A stretch of 64,000 bases of DNA from an uncultured Bacilli bacterium (lineage in GTDB: Bacteria > Bacillota_I > Bacilli_A > RFN20 > CAG-826). The stretch spans positions 1-64,000 of the forward strand of contig CALVUF010000007.1 in assembly GCA_944363525.1 (NCBI GenBank), read 5' to 3'. This document shows positions 34,964 through 44,133 of this stretch, piece after piece. Positions within the stretch are counted from its first letter, which is position 1; every line of letters starts with the position of its first letter. The notes under the pieces were generated by a model. The model was given only the letters and a program-made list of their open reading frames with translations, was not told the DNA's origin and searched no databases. The position numbers and the translations under genes are program-made.

Positions 34964-35845
34964 GTGAAAGGTTCAAAACAGGTTTTGTCGAATTCCGGGA
35001 AGGACTATTACCTCAGTGATGAGGAGATGGACAAGCTCCGAACCGTAGAACTGGAGATATTGGCGGATACCTATGCCGCTTGCCGGAAAAGGAATATCCC
35101 TCTTTATTTAACCTATGGCACATTACTGGGGGCGGTACGCCACCATGGTTATATCCCTTGGGACGATGATGTCGATATCGCCGCCCATTATTCTGATTTC
35201 CCCAAAATCATCGAAGCGGTCAAGGAAGAGTTTCCGGATAAATACGATTTTGCCGGCTTGCCCGTCAACTATAAGACCAACGCTTTTTATGGCTTGAAGA
35301 TCATGAAGAAAGGGACGGAAGCAATCGAAATGCCCTCAGAGAATTGCCCCCGTCCGTTAGGGATATTCATCGACATCTTTGCCATCTTTAAGGTATCGGA
35401 TAACCCGAAGAAGCGATTGAAAGATTTCAAACGATTTGATTTCTGGGTTCACGTTGGAGCTTTGGCTTTTGAATACCGGCACAAGCCGAAGGTGGTGTTT
35501 GAACTGAGCCCCGAATCGAAGAAGTATTATCGGATGCGTCGCCTCTTCGGCTTTATCTGCAATCCCTTTTACGTTCATTCCCGGAAGGCATTATTAAAGC
35601 TATATACGAAATATGAGGATCAGGGCACAGGCTGCTATGCGGTTGATTATCTAGCGGGGATGAAGGGACAGACAATCGGCGAGAAAGAAATAACGTCTAT
35701 CTCCGAATACGAGTTTGCTGGCCACAAGTTCACCTCGTTTGAGAATTACGACTTCATCCTGAAGCTCTTATACGGCCCGACCTATATGGAACTGCCGCCG
35801 GTGGAGCAGCGGGAACGGCATATGATGATCAAAATTAAGGCTTAA
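34964..35845 (+). CDS. licD: LicD family phosphotransferase
   Basis: 293 residues. LicD proteins transfer phosphocholine or similar groups from a CDP/CMP-activated donor to glycans. The hallmark YLTYGTLLGAVRHHGYIPWD is at about residues 47-66, and the following DDDVDIA supplies the acidic metal-binding residues. The start is GTG 34964, supported by AAGGAGGG six bases upstream. It lies 30 bp after the fusion gene, on the same strand, and likely uses its product. Its 3' end overlaps the second licD by 11 bp tail to tail. Confidence 0.9.
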   Translation: MKGSKQVLSNSGKDYYLSDEEMDKLRTVELEILADTYAACRKRNIPLYLTYGTLLGAVRHHGYIPWDDDVDIAAHYSDFPKIIEAVKEEFPDKYDFAGLPVNYKTNAFYGLKIMKKGTEAIEMPSENCPRPLGIFIDIFAIFKVSDNPKKRLKDFKRFDFWVHVGALAFEYRHKPKVVFELSPESKKYYRMRRLFGFICNPFYVHSRKALLKLYTKYEDQGTGCYAVDYLAGMKGQTIGEKEITSISEYEFAGHKFTSFENYDFILKLLYGPTYMELPPVEQRERHMMIKIKA

Positions 35846-36701
35846 TCAAACGATCACCAAAGGATATTTCCGAGACGTAGTGGTGGGGTATCCGTTCTTC
35901 TTCCGGCGGATATTCCATATAGTTGCCGTATAGATACTTCAGCGTGGCATCCGGATTAGCTGGAGCCTTGGCTTGCCGACCTTCGAATTCCACGATTGAT
36001 TCCCCTTCGAATAGTTCAGCCGGAGCAATCTGGAATATGACATCGCTGGCGTTAACCCAGCCAGTGGATTCAAAGGCGTGTTTCTTTATCGATTTGTTTC
36101 TTATCGCCGTGGCTTTTTCCCGGGAGCACCAAAAGAAAGCCGCTCGAGATAAAAATCTAGCAATCTTGCCGATAATCGGATGATTGGGTTTTATTCCGGG
36201 AACGGGAAGGAATTGCTTCGGCAAGCATTTGGCGTTCAGCATGTATAAATAAGCTTTTCTAGTTAGATATTTGAACTTTTTGCTTGGGGAAGGGAAGCTG
36301 ACGACGGGGAATATATCGATGAATATCCCTTTGGCCATGTCACAACGTTGTTTGACGTATTCTTCGTAGATAGTTCCGTCTTTCATCAGCTTCGCGAAGC
36401 TTTGCCAGCAACGGGAATCTTTTTCCCGGCAATCGAGGTGAAAACCGTTCTCGTCTTGGTATTCGCCGATGAACCGATAATAGTCCTCGGCCGGCATACA
36501 GACATCGAGGTCATCATCCCAAGGGATGAAACCTTTGTGTCGGACTGCGCCAAGCAATGTTCCCCATCCTAATTGGTATCGAAGATTATGTTTTTGACAA
36601 AAATCGACGAAATGGTCGAATATTTCTAATTGAATATCTTTCAGTTTTTCGCGTTGTTCTTCGGTTAGTTTCAAGCAGGGTTTGATTTGTATTTCACTCA
36701 T
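35835..36701 (-). CDS. licD: Second LicD family phosphotransferase
   Basis: 288 residues. The motif YQLGWGTLLGAVRHKGFIPW followed by DDDLDVCM is at about residues 42-70. It is clearly related to, but distinct from, the neighbour on the other strand, so the two may decorate different sugars or positions. GGAGG stands five bases before ATG 36701. The convergent overlap with the first licD means the two transcripts are complementary at their ends. Confidence 0.9.
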   Translation of the reverse strand: MSEIQIKPCLKLTEEQREKLKDIQLEIFDHFVDFCQKHNLRYQLGWGTLLGAVRHKGFIPWDDDLDVCMPAEDYYRFIGEYQDENGFHLDCREKDSRCWQSFAKLMKDGTIYEEYVKQRCDMAKGIFIDIFPVVSFPSPSKKFKYLTRKAYLYMLNAKCLPKQFLPVPGIKPNHPIIGKIARFLSRAAFFWCSREKATAIRNKSIKKHAFESTGWVNASDVIFQIAPAELFEGESIVEFEGRQAKAPANPDATLKYLYGNYMEYPPEEERIPHHYVSEISFGDRLIKP

Positions 36702-36741
36702 AGCAACCTCCGTTTGCCGTGCTTCGTTGTTGATGCGGGTA

Positions 36742-37620
36742 TCAAGGTTTCGTCGCCATTATTACCTTCTCTATGATGTTTTGGTCTACGTCTATGTCAA
36801 ATTTTCTGGCAATGAATTTACCGCAGCTCATCAATTCACCAAAATCGGTTTCCGTGAATACCTTAGGACTTGACGATTTTTTTGGGGGGAAGACGGCATA
36901 GGTAATGCCTGGCAAAAATGAATCTTTAAATTTTGGGTTCGTCCAAAGCAAAGTTTGAAAGAAACACTCGTCTGGTACGAGCTTATTTTTGAAGAAATTC
37001 AAAAATTCCGGATGGCTATGCAAATAGTCCAATATGTAGGTCACCGCTTCACGATTATAGGCGAACCATTGATAACCAAACCGGAACGCATGTTCCTTAT
37101 AAAAACGCGAGATCAAGAACGGGAAAGTATGTTTTCGCCCCCCTGTTAGATATTTCCAAATATTCCTAAGAAAATACGCCGACCCTTTGCTGGCGCGCAT
37201 GCATTGGAAATAGGGAACCTGATTTCGTTTGTTGAATAGCTTCGAACTCGGCATTAAGGTATTGAAGTTGGCGTTTCTATTTTCAGACAGCGTTTGATAA
37301 AGATCCGTTGATTTTTTGATCAGCAAGTCCTGGCCGCTGCAAAGCACATAAAAGAAGTAATTGCTTTTGGCTGACGCTTTCAGAAGTTGTATTGTAGCGA
37401 GTACTAAGGTAATGTCGCCCCAGTTGGTCAAAATTCTTTGGCTGTCGGGCAAAATCACAACGTTCCTCTTATTGAGCAACTTAAGTTCGCCAGAAGAAAA
37501 CTCAAATTTCTTGTCGAAGTGAATGTATATATCGAATAGGTCGTCTTGAAATTGATCGATGAATCTGCCTACTTGAAGAATACTTTTATGTGCAAGTATT
37601 AATATTGCAATCTTTTCCAT
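36742..37620 (-). CDS. Core-2/I-branching-like glycosyltransferase (GT14)
   Basis: 292 residues. The N-terminus IAILILAHKSILQVGRFIDQF, the segment VLCSGQDLLIKK and the late VPDECFFQTLLWTNP match bacterial GT14 proteins, which add branching sugars. There is no membrane segment. ATG 37620 lies six bases past a TACAAT box and has no Shine-Dalgarno. It is more AT-rich than the LicD genes and begins a stretch of AT-rich glycosyltransferase genes. Confidence 0.82.
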   Translation of the reverse strand: MEKIAILILAHKSILQVGRFIDQFQDDLFDIYIHFDKKFEFSSGELKLLNKRNVVILPDSQRILTNWGDITLVLATIQLLKASAKSNYFFYVLCSGQDLLIKKSTDLYQTLSENRNANFNTLMPSSKLFNKRNQVPYFQCMRASKGSAYFLRNIWKYLTGGRKHTFPFLISRFYKEHAFRFGYQWFAYNREAVTYILDYLHSHPEFLNFFKNKLVPDECFFQTLLWTNPKFKDSFLPGITYAVFPPKKSSSPKVFTETDFGELMSCGKFIARKFDIDVDQNIIEKVIMATKP

Positions 37621-37626
37621 TGACTA

Positions 37627-37655
37627 ATTGTAAATATGACACTCTCTAAATTCAA
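37627..37655 (-). promoter_or_regulatory. Promoter of the GT14 gene, predicted leaderless
   Basis: On the minus strand: TTGAAT (37655-37650), a 17-bp spacer, TACAAT (37632-37627), then TAGTCA and ATG. The divergent GT2 gene has a -10-like GATAAT (37715-37720) six bases before its ATG. Confidence 0.7.
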
Positions 37656-37726
37656 CATGCCGATGAATATTGATTTTTCCTAGAATTATGACTTTTGGAT
37701 ATGGGGAATGTTATGATAATAAAGCT

Positions 37727-38569
37727 ATGAATTATTCTGTGCTTATGTCAGTCTATTCGAAAGAAAACCCTGGCTTTTTGAAAACCGCTTTGAATAGCAT
37801 TTTAAATCAGACTTTGTCGACAAACGATTTTGTCATTGTTCGCGATGGTTCCTTGCCCGATTCCCTAAACGAAGTTTTGAACGAGGCAGTTAAAAAATAT
37901 CCCGAGATTGTCCATGTTTATGGATACGAGAAAAATGAGGGCCTCGGGTATGCGTTGAATTTTGGATTGCCTTATTGCCGAAACGATATTGTGTTAAGGA
38001 TGGACTCCGATGATTTCTCGTTTCCGAATCGAGCCGAAATCCAGGTCGAAAAATTCGTTGAAGATGGGGTGGATTTGTCATCTTCTCAGATTTTATTGTT
38101 CGACTCGGATCCATATAAAAGTATTGGTGAACGGGTTGTGCCTTTGACTGCCGAAGAAATCAAACGTTTTTCTCAGTCCCGTTCGCCTTTCAATCATCCT
38201 TCGGTCATTTTCAGCAAAGCAAAAGTCATGGAAGCTGGTGGCTATAAACCACTCCTATATAAGGAAGATTATTTTCTGTGGATTAGGATGATTCAGAAAG
38301 GGTGCAAGGTGAATAACATCCCAGACCCCGTTGTAGCGATGAGAATTAATCCAGAAACTTTCTTCAAACGTAAGAACAAAAGTGTTTATCAGAGCGGCAA
38401 ATGGCTGAATCGTTATATGCTTAAAACCAAATACATAGGGCGTATAAGATATATAAAGAACGGCATGATTAATTTTATGCGATATCACCTACCAAATTGG
38501 CTTGTCTCGAAAATTACTAAAAGATATTGGAGCGGAAGCAAGGATCAATCGGATCCCAATCCCCAGTAA
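37727..38569 (+). CDS. Glycosyltransferase family 2
   Basis: 280 residues with a GT-A fold. YSVLMSVYSKENPGFLKTAL opens the nucleotide-binding domain, FVIVRDGS follows, and LRMDSDDFSFPNR holds the DxDD metal site near residue 95. KEDYFLWIRM is the acceptor-side motif. ATG 37727 is preferred over an upstream frame extension because it fits the family N-terminus and follows a -10-like box at six bases. A tail of basic residues may bind the membrane surface. Confidence 0.87.
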   Translation: MNYSVLMSVYSKENPGFLKTALNSILNQTLSTNDFVIVRDGSLPDSLNEVLNEAVKKYPEIVHVYGYEKNEGLGYALNFGLPYCRNDIVLRMDSDDFSFPNRAEIQVEKFVEDGVDLSSSQILLFDSDPYKSIGERVVPLTAEEIKRFSQSRSPFNHPSVIFSKAKVMEAGGYKPLLYKEDYFLWIRMIQKGCKVNNIPDPVVAMRINPETFFKRKNKSVYQSGKWLNRYMLKTKYIGRIRYIKNGMINFMRYHLPNWLVSKITKRYWSGSKDQSDPNPQ

Positions 38570-38682
38570 TCGAGTCTTTATCAACCTTCGGAGGTAATGG
38601 CGGATCATCCCTACGTGCTTTGCAAACTTCGACTCTTCCCGAAACCCGCCATCGAACCTGGGGGAAGCGATTTGCTGTCAAA

Positions 38683-39978
38683 CTACTTTGGCAACGTTTG
38701 AACGTCATCCGCCGCATTTAATTCTTTTTGGTTATTAACTTTGATTGAAGTGAGTAGATTCAGGAATTTTTGCGATTGCTCGTCTATGGAGAAGCATGTT
38801 TTAGCGGTTTCGAATTGACGTTGATACACTTTCGGGTCTTCTTTGCCGTTAAGTATATTGCTTATAAGTTTTTCCAGGTCCTCTTTCGAATCAGCAATGT
38901 AGCAAGACGACGTTTCCTCAAAAAATGAAATGCATCCGGAGTTCTTATTTCCATAGGCTATGACTGGTTTTCCGAATGCCAGCGAATCCCCAACTTTAGT
39001 TGATAAAGAGTATTCGGTATAGGGGAGATATTTATCGCTTAAGCTTTCTACGATCAATAGCGCACCGGCTTGTTCCATTGTTTTTAATACTTTCGCATAA
39101 GGAATAGCGGGGTGGAGACACAAGTTTCCAGTTTGGTCTTCTTTGCTAATATCTTTTGAATAAATATGGACTTTTATAGGACTGTTTAGATTTCCCAGGA
39201 TATTGGCAACGTCTTTAAGTGAATCCAGTCTTCCGGCTTCAAGGTTTCCAAAGAAATACCAATCTTTAGTTAAATCAATGCCTTGGCACGGCTTTGGCTT
39301 GATGTCAGAGGATATGTATATAACGGTACTGGGGCATTGGTATTTCTCTTGATACTTCATTTGTATCTTATTCGATTCAAAGATAAGGATTGGGTTGGTG
39401 TCCATGAACTTATCAACCGTTTGAAGATACTTTTTCATATAGAGTCTATTAAGCCATTGCCCTTTATGGTGCTCGCTGAAAACGTAGTCATCGTATACAC
39501 AGCCGATTAGGGGAATCTGGTACTTTCTGGAGAAATGCAAAGCTATATCAAAAACAAAGAAATCAGGCGAAAAAACCATAAAAACATAGTCTGGTTTTAA
39601 ATCATCCACAAACTTTTCCAATTCTGGCGTATCCCAATACTTTTTGCGCCAAATCAATTTTCTAAGAAATCTATATAATGGTGTTTTATGTTTTGGCCTG
39701 TATGTATTTATTGAGTTTTCGGCGCTGTCCGGCAAATCCTCCCATTTGAATGTTTGCCCGGTTTTAATGCTTCTCTTGAATCTTTTCTTCACCAACCGGA
39801 AATCCGTGATTTGGAACAGGGTTGCGCAGTTTCCTTTTGAAGGGGTTCTGGCGTCTGAAAAGATCTGCGCCAAATTCTCCTTGTCAAATTGATGGAAATA
39901 CGAATCCATGGAACGAGATTGCTCGTTCTTGTTGTATGGCTGTGGGGCGACGATGAGTATTTTGGGCTTATTTTGCAT
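38683..39978 (-). CDS. Glycosyltransferase, GT4-like
   Basis: 431 residues with a GT-B fold. The N-terminal domain begins PKILIVAPQPYNKNEQSRSM; the C-terminal nucleotide-binding domain includes WYFFGNLEAGRLDSL and the STKVGDSLAFGKPVIAYGNK segment that replaces the classical E-x7-E. A degenerate terminus makes the donor unclear. It converges with the GT2 gene; the 113 bp between them hold nothing recognised. A GAAAG-type site before ATG 39978 is weak. Confidence 0.75.
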   Translation of the reverse strand: MQNKPKILIVAPQPYNKNEQSRSMDSYFHQFDKENLAQIFSDARTPSKGNCATLFQITDFRLVKKRFKRSIKTGQTFKWEDLPDSAENSINTYRPKHKTPLYRFLRKLIWRKKYWDTPELEKFVDDLKPDYVFMVFSPDFFVFDIALHFSRKYQIPLIGCVYDDYVFSEHHKGQWLNRLYMKKYLQTVDKFMDTNPILIFESNKIQMKYQEKYQCPSTVIYISSDIKPKPCQGIDLTKDWYFFGNLEAGRLDSLKDVANILGNLNSPIKVHIYSKDISKEDQTGNLCLHPAIPYAKVLKTMEQAGALLIVESLSDKYLPYTEYSLSTKVGDSLAFGKPVIAYGNKNSGCISFFEETSSCYIADSKEDLEKLISNILNGKEDPKVYQRQFETAKTCFSIDEQSQKFLNLLTSIKVNNQKELNAADDVQTLPK

Positions 39979-40031
39979 TTTCTTTCTTTGATTTTGACTT
40001 TTGGTGACTTGCTTTTATTAGTATAATAAAA

Positions 40032-40562
40032 ATGATGGTTTTACGAGACAAAATTCAAGGATTAAGGAATAAACCTGTAAGTTTGTCAAAACTTGCAGGA
40101 AAAGGAATTAAGCGTTTTTCGACGGTGCTTGCTGTGCTTTGCGTTGCGATCCTTGTTGTTTCTTTTGCAACGATGTTTAATTCGGTTGATGTTAGTTTTG
40201 GCAACGTTGGCATTGTTGGCACTTATGTCGCTTATATTAACGATGAGCGCTATCGTTCCGTTTCTTTCCATTCCAACAATGTTTGCTATATAACTAACTA
40301 CGCCGATATGGACGGGAATGTTTTTCCGGAGCCAACGACTGTTGGGCGGAGATGGAGACTTGCGTATGAGTCCAAGTTCTTCTCCTACCAATCAGATTTT
40401 TACGTTACTTCGCCTTTTGTTGTTGCGTTAAATACTTTGGATGCTCCGGACGGCAGCGCAAGCATTGAGACCTTTTTCTTTATAAAGGACACCCCTTCAT
40501 TGTACTCGCGCCCAACCGACTACGACCGTCCAGAAAAACAATTTAGGTACGCTAAGCAATGA
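40032..40562 (+). CDS. Unknown single-pass membrane protein next to Wzy
   Basis: 175-176 residues. A basic N-terminus is followed by one transmembrane helix (about 30-52) and an extracellular domain of about 120 residues with many Tyr and Phe. No family was recognised. TATAAT (40022-40027) lies four bases before the first ATG and seven before the second (40035), so the transcript should be leaderless; the second ATG fits the usual spacing. The stop overlaps the start of the polymerase gene by ATGA, so it may regulate or accompany polymerisation. Confidence 0.65.
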   Translation: MMVLRDKIQGLRNKPVSLSKLAGKGIKRFSTVLAVLCVAILVVSFATMFNSVDVSFGNVGIVGTYVAYINDERYRSVSFHSNNVCYITNYADMDGNVFPEPTTVGRRWRLAYESKFFSYQSDFYVTSPFVVALNTLDAPDGSASIETFFFIKDTPSLYSRPTDYDRPEKQFRYAKQ

Positions 40563-41800
40563 CCATTTTGAAAAAAATAAATAAGGTTTCTGTAAGTTGT
40601 GCTCTTTATTATTTAGGAATTTTTGTTATTGGCCTGGGGTGTACAAACCTCTTTTCACTCCAAGGCTACTTGCTTCTAGTCGGGACTGTTATAGTGGCCG
40701 CTTCTGCTATTTTGGATGGCGGTTTGCAATTTAACCGAAAATATATCGTACTCGTTTTATTTTGCATTTCCTTTTTCGCATTCAGTTTTATTTCTGGCGA
40801 AGACCGAACGGTTAGAAACCTTCTCTACAACTTTTGTTACTATGTCTTTATGCCGGTTGTTTTATCTGCTGTCTTTTTTCAAAGATCGCACGATAGAAAC
40901 GCAAAAAAGGCGACAATTTGGTCGATAGCTAGTGGCTTCGCTATTGGAGGTTGGCTTTTAATCGTTTCTACTTATTTATATGCTGGGAATGATTTTGACA
41001 GCGTTATCGTAAGTTTTTGGGATAATCACAGTATTTCAAGGACCGGTATTCAATTATATTTTGTTCCTCTGTTCGCTTTGTCGTTTTCTTGGTTCTTGAA
41101 TGTCAAGCGTTGTAATGGCCTACGATACTGGTTCGTTTTTGTTGCACTTATGCTATATGATGCATTTGTATTTTATTATTCGCTTGAAATCGGTAATCGT
41201 GCGATTTTTGTGTCGATCGCTGCCGTAATTGTTTTCTTTTTCCTGCTATTGGTTTCAAAGCTCCGCAGCAACAAAATTAAACTTGCCATTATTGTTATTT
41301 GCATTTTGATGATCCTCTTGATTGTCGGAATGACGCTAGGCATTTTGCCGATGCCTGATTTTTTAGCGAATATACCTGTGATAAAAAGATTTTTGGCAGG
41401 GGGATCTAATAGTCAACGGGTCAAGCTATATATGCAGTTCTTTGCCAATTTTTGGAGGTATCCTTTTGGCGGAACATATCATGTGATTGAAGACAGATAT
41501 GTTCATAATTTTATTTTGGACATATATACTTTCGGTGGCATTATACCTTTCGCCTTGTTTCTTATTCTGCTTGTTTGGTATCTGTGTGGGCTTAAGTCCG
41601 CTGAAGCAAAATACACACTAGGTTATGACGGGCTTTTCCTATTTGTTGGCATTTTTACTATCGGCATGTTTGAGCCGCTTTTTGAAGCTAATGCATTTTA
41701 CATTCCTATAGTTTGTTTGTTGTTTGAAGACATTTTTGCTCTCACCAAAGAACCCGTGAGTGTTCGTTCTATAAAAATCAAACGAAGCTATCGAATATAA
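40559..41800 (+). CDS. wzy: O-antigen/capsule polymerase-like membrane protein
   Basis: 413 residues with about ten to twelve hydrophobic helices and one larger extracytoplasmic loop near residues 280-330. Topology, AT-rich composition and place among glycosyltransferases match Wzy/O-antigen ligase-like proteins, which link repeat units outside the membrane. The loop segment GGTYHVIEDRYVHNFILDIY, with a conserved HN pair, is typical. Wzy sequences vary so much that the call rests mainly on topology and context. Confidence 0.72.
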   Translation: MTILKKINKVSVSCALYYLGIFVIGLGCTNLFSLQGYLLLVGTVIVAASAILDGGLQFNRKYIVLVLFCISFFAFSFISGEDRTVRNLLYNFCYYVFMPVVLSAVFFQRSHDRNAKKATIWSIASGFAIGGWLLIVSTYLYAGNDFDSVIVSFWDNHSISRTGIQLYFVPLFALSFSWFLNVKRCNGLRYWFVFVALMLYDAFVFYYSLEIGNRAIFVSIAAVIVFFFLLLVSKLRSNKIKLAIIVICILMILLIVGMTLGILPMPDFLANIPVIKRFLAGGSNSQRVKLYMQFFANFWRYPFGGTYHVIEDRYVHNFILDIYTFGGIIPFALFLILLVWYLCGLKSAEAKYTLGYDGLFLFVGIFTIGMFEPLFEANAFYIPIVCLLFEDIFALTKEPVSVRSIKIKRSYRI

Positions 41801-41818
41801 TTTAATTGGAGAAATTTA

Positions 41819-42952
41819 ATGCTTGTAATCTTGGTGACGAACAGCGTTCTTATTCATCAGTATTTTCTTTGCAAAGCCCTTGCAGAAGAACCAGACATTG
41901 ATTTTAAATTGATTGTTTCAGAGCCTCCAGCCAATTTGAATAATCAAAAGGCCAGACTTTTTGGTAATTCCTTGAATTTTAATTTTGATATTATTCGTTC
42001 GTATGATAGCAATGTCGAAAGAACTCGTGCGATAGAACTTATAAAGCAAGCCGATATATGTATCGTCGGCGCCGAAGATCACTCGTTGCTAAAGGGCGTT
42101 AAGCGCCCCTTTTTCCGTTATAGCGAACACTTCAATAAAAAGAACCACTGGTACTTGCATCCTAAAACATTTTTAAGGTCCCCTAAGATTTATTGCAGAT
42201 ACCATAACGAGCAACAAGGCTCATATCTTCTATGCGCTTCCTACTACGCTAAACGTGATTTTAATTTGTGCGGTCTTTACCGTAATCATTGCCTTAAGTT
42301 TGGGTATTTTCCCCAAGGGAATATCGGGAATCATTTGCCTAGCAAAAAGTTCCCGATCAACAAACTGGACGAGCTTAAGATTGTCTTTGTGGGCCGGTCA
42401 ATCAATTGGAAACATCCAGATATTTCTTTTTATGCTTTAAGGAAGTTACGGTCACAAGGCGTTAATTGCACTTTGACTTTTGTGTCGCTTCCATCGAAAC
42501 TTCGGGAACGGATTTTCAATAAGTATAAGCAGGAAATAGATGATGGATTGGTTAAGATATATGACGAACTTCCACCCAAAGACATTATGTCTATTTTCGC
42601 CGAGTCTCATCTGTTTATCTTCTCCAGTGATCAAGGCGAAGGATTTGGCGCCACGCTTTATGAGGCCATGACATCTAAGGTTGCCGTTATTGCCAACGCT
42701 AAAGCTGGCGCCACTAACCTTTTGGTAAAAGATGGAGAGAATGGCTTTGTTTATAAAACCAAGAGGCAGCTAGACAGGATTTTGGATAATATTGCCAAGA
42801 ATCCTTCAATGTTAGAGAAAGTGGCCAGTGGGGCAAAGAAGTTCACCGAAGAGAAATATAACGCCAAGGTTGCGGCTCATAATTTAGTTGAGTTCGTCAA
42901 GTCGGGGTATACCAAATCCTTCCCCGATGACGAACCGATTTCGAAACTTTGA
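41819..42952 (+). CDS. Glycosyltransferase family 4
   Basis: 377 residues with a GT-B fold. VTNSVLIHQYFLCKALAEE opens the acceptor domain. The donor-binding half has IVFVGRSINWKHPDI and the E-x7-E region SSDQGEGFGATLYEAMTSK. GGAGA lies about eight bases before ATG 41819. It belongs to the run from 40032 to 44133 on the same strand. Confidence 0.87.
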   Translation: MLVILVTNSVLIHQYFLCKALAEEPDIDFKLIVSEPPANLNNQKARLFGNSLNFNFDIIRSYDSNVERTRAIELIKQADICIVGAEDHSLLKGVKRPFFRYSEHFNKKNHWYLHPKTFLRSPKIYCRYHNEQQGSYLLCASYYAKRDFNLCGLYRNHCLKFGYFPQGNIGNHLPSKKFPINKLDELKIVFVGRSINWKHPDISFYALRKLRSQGVNCTLTFVSLPSKLRERIFNKYKQEIDDGLVKIYDELPPKDIMSIFAESHLFIFSSDQGEGFGATLYEAMTSKVAVIANAKAGATNLLVKDGENGFVYKTKRQLDRILDNIAKNPSMLEKVASGAKKFTEEKYNAKVAAHNLVEFVKSGYTKSFPDDEPISKL

Positions 42953-42954
42953 TT

Positions 42955-44133
42955 ATGAAAACAATTATTCAATTTAATGGAACTTTATTTGGATCGACCG
43001 GAGCGATCTTAAAGAACATAGCAAACGGTCTTTCGGCCGAATTCCGTTTTTATGACGTGACTCCCGATTCAACGTCCGAGCACGGGTTTTGCTTAACCGG
43101 GTCGTATTTGGGCCGCCAATGGCAAAAAGTGCTTTGCCAGATAAATGGAAGCGATGGTTTCCACTCAAAATTAACGACCAAATCCCTTCTGAGATGGCTA
43201 GATGAAATAAAGCCGGACCTCTTTCATTTCCATAATATTCATGGCTATTACTGTAATCTGCCTCTGTTGGTTGGTTATGCAGTTAGTCATAAGATCCCAA
43301 TCGTTTATACGCTTCATGATGCCTGGACCTTTACTGGCCGCTGCGGATATTTTGATGTCGCCCACTGCGACAAATGGCTATTTGGATGCGGGCATTGCCC
43401 GGCCAAATGGCAATATCCCAAGGCTCGTTTATTCGATACCTCGGCCAAGCAATGGAAACTGAAAAGGGAAATCCTTACCGGTAAAGGCATTACTTTCATT
43501 GCCCCTTCTGAGTGGCTGGCCCGTTTCGCTAAGCAGTCCTATTTAGTCGATGAAGACATCCGGGTCATAAACAATGGTATCGATACCGGTATATTCAACG
43601 CCGATGGCGATTCCTATAAATTCGGTGAAGGGATGGACGATAAAAAGATCATCCTTTCGGTTGCCTACCCATTCGGTCCCAATAAAGGCTTGAATGACCT
43701 GAACGCCTTGCAAGGAAAGATCGACACTTCCAAGTACCAAATCGTGGCTGTTGGCGTTACCAATGAGGATAAGACAGTTCCTGGTATTCGCCGCATTGCC
43801 CCGACTAAAGATAAAAGCCTATTGGCTTCTTTATATCGTCGGGCAGACGCTTTTGCTTTCTTCACCCATCAGGACAATTACCCGACGGTGCTATTGGAGG
43901 CTTTATCCTGTGGTTGCCCAGTCATCACTTATGATGTTGGTGGATGCGGGGAAATAGTCGAAGACGGGCGGACTGGTTATCTAATTAAGGAAAACGATAT
44001 TGACGGGGCGCTTAAGGCTTTAGACAAGATTGATTCGATCGATCGAAAAACCTGCCGGGAAGAGGGGCAAAATCACTCGATACCGGCGTTCGTGGAAGAA
44101 TATCGGAAACTTTACGAAGAAAAGCTGAAGTGA
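42955..44133 (+). CDS. Glycosyltransferase family 4
   Basis: 392 residues. HFHNIHGYYCNLPLLVGYAV and YTLHDAWTFTGRCGYF resemble colanic-acid-type (WcaC-like) transferases. The donor site is VINNGIDTGIFN with the E-x7-E region HQDNYPTVLLEALSCGCPVI. Four closely spaced cysteines (CGYF, CDKW, CGHC) may bind a metal. ATG 42955 starts two bases past the preceding stop; an in-frame TTG inside that stop is less likely. Its stop directly abuts the stop of the opposite capG-like gene. Confidence 0.88.
   Translation: MKTIIQFNGTLFGSTGAILKNIANGLSAEFRFYDVTPDSTSEHGFCLTGSYLGRQWQKVLCQINGSDGFHSKLTTKSLLRWLDEIKPDLFHFHNIHGYYCNLPLLVGYAVSHKIPIVYTLHDAWTFTGRCGYFDVAHCDKWLFGCGHCPAKWQYPKARLFDTSAKQWKLKREILTGKGITFIAPSEWLARFAKQSYLVDEDIRVINNGIDTGIFNADGDSYKFGEGMDDKKIILSVAYPFGPNKGLNDLNALQGKIDTSKYQIVAVGVTNEDKTVPGIRRIAPTKDKSLLASLYRRADAFAFFTHQDNYPTVLLEALSCGCPVITYDVGGCGEIVEDGRTGYLIKENDIDGALKALDKIDSIDRKTCREEGQNHSIPAFVEEYRKLYEEKLK

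Noticed and set aside
38527-38721. Short plus-strand frame between the GT2 and GT4 genes
   Set aside because: It overlaps the 3' ends of both real genes and shows no ribosome site or recognisable protein pattern.
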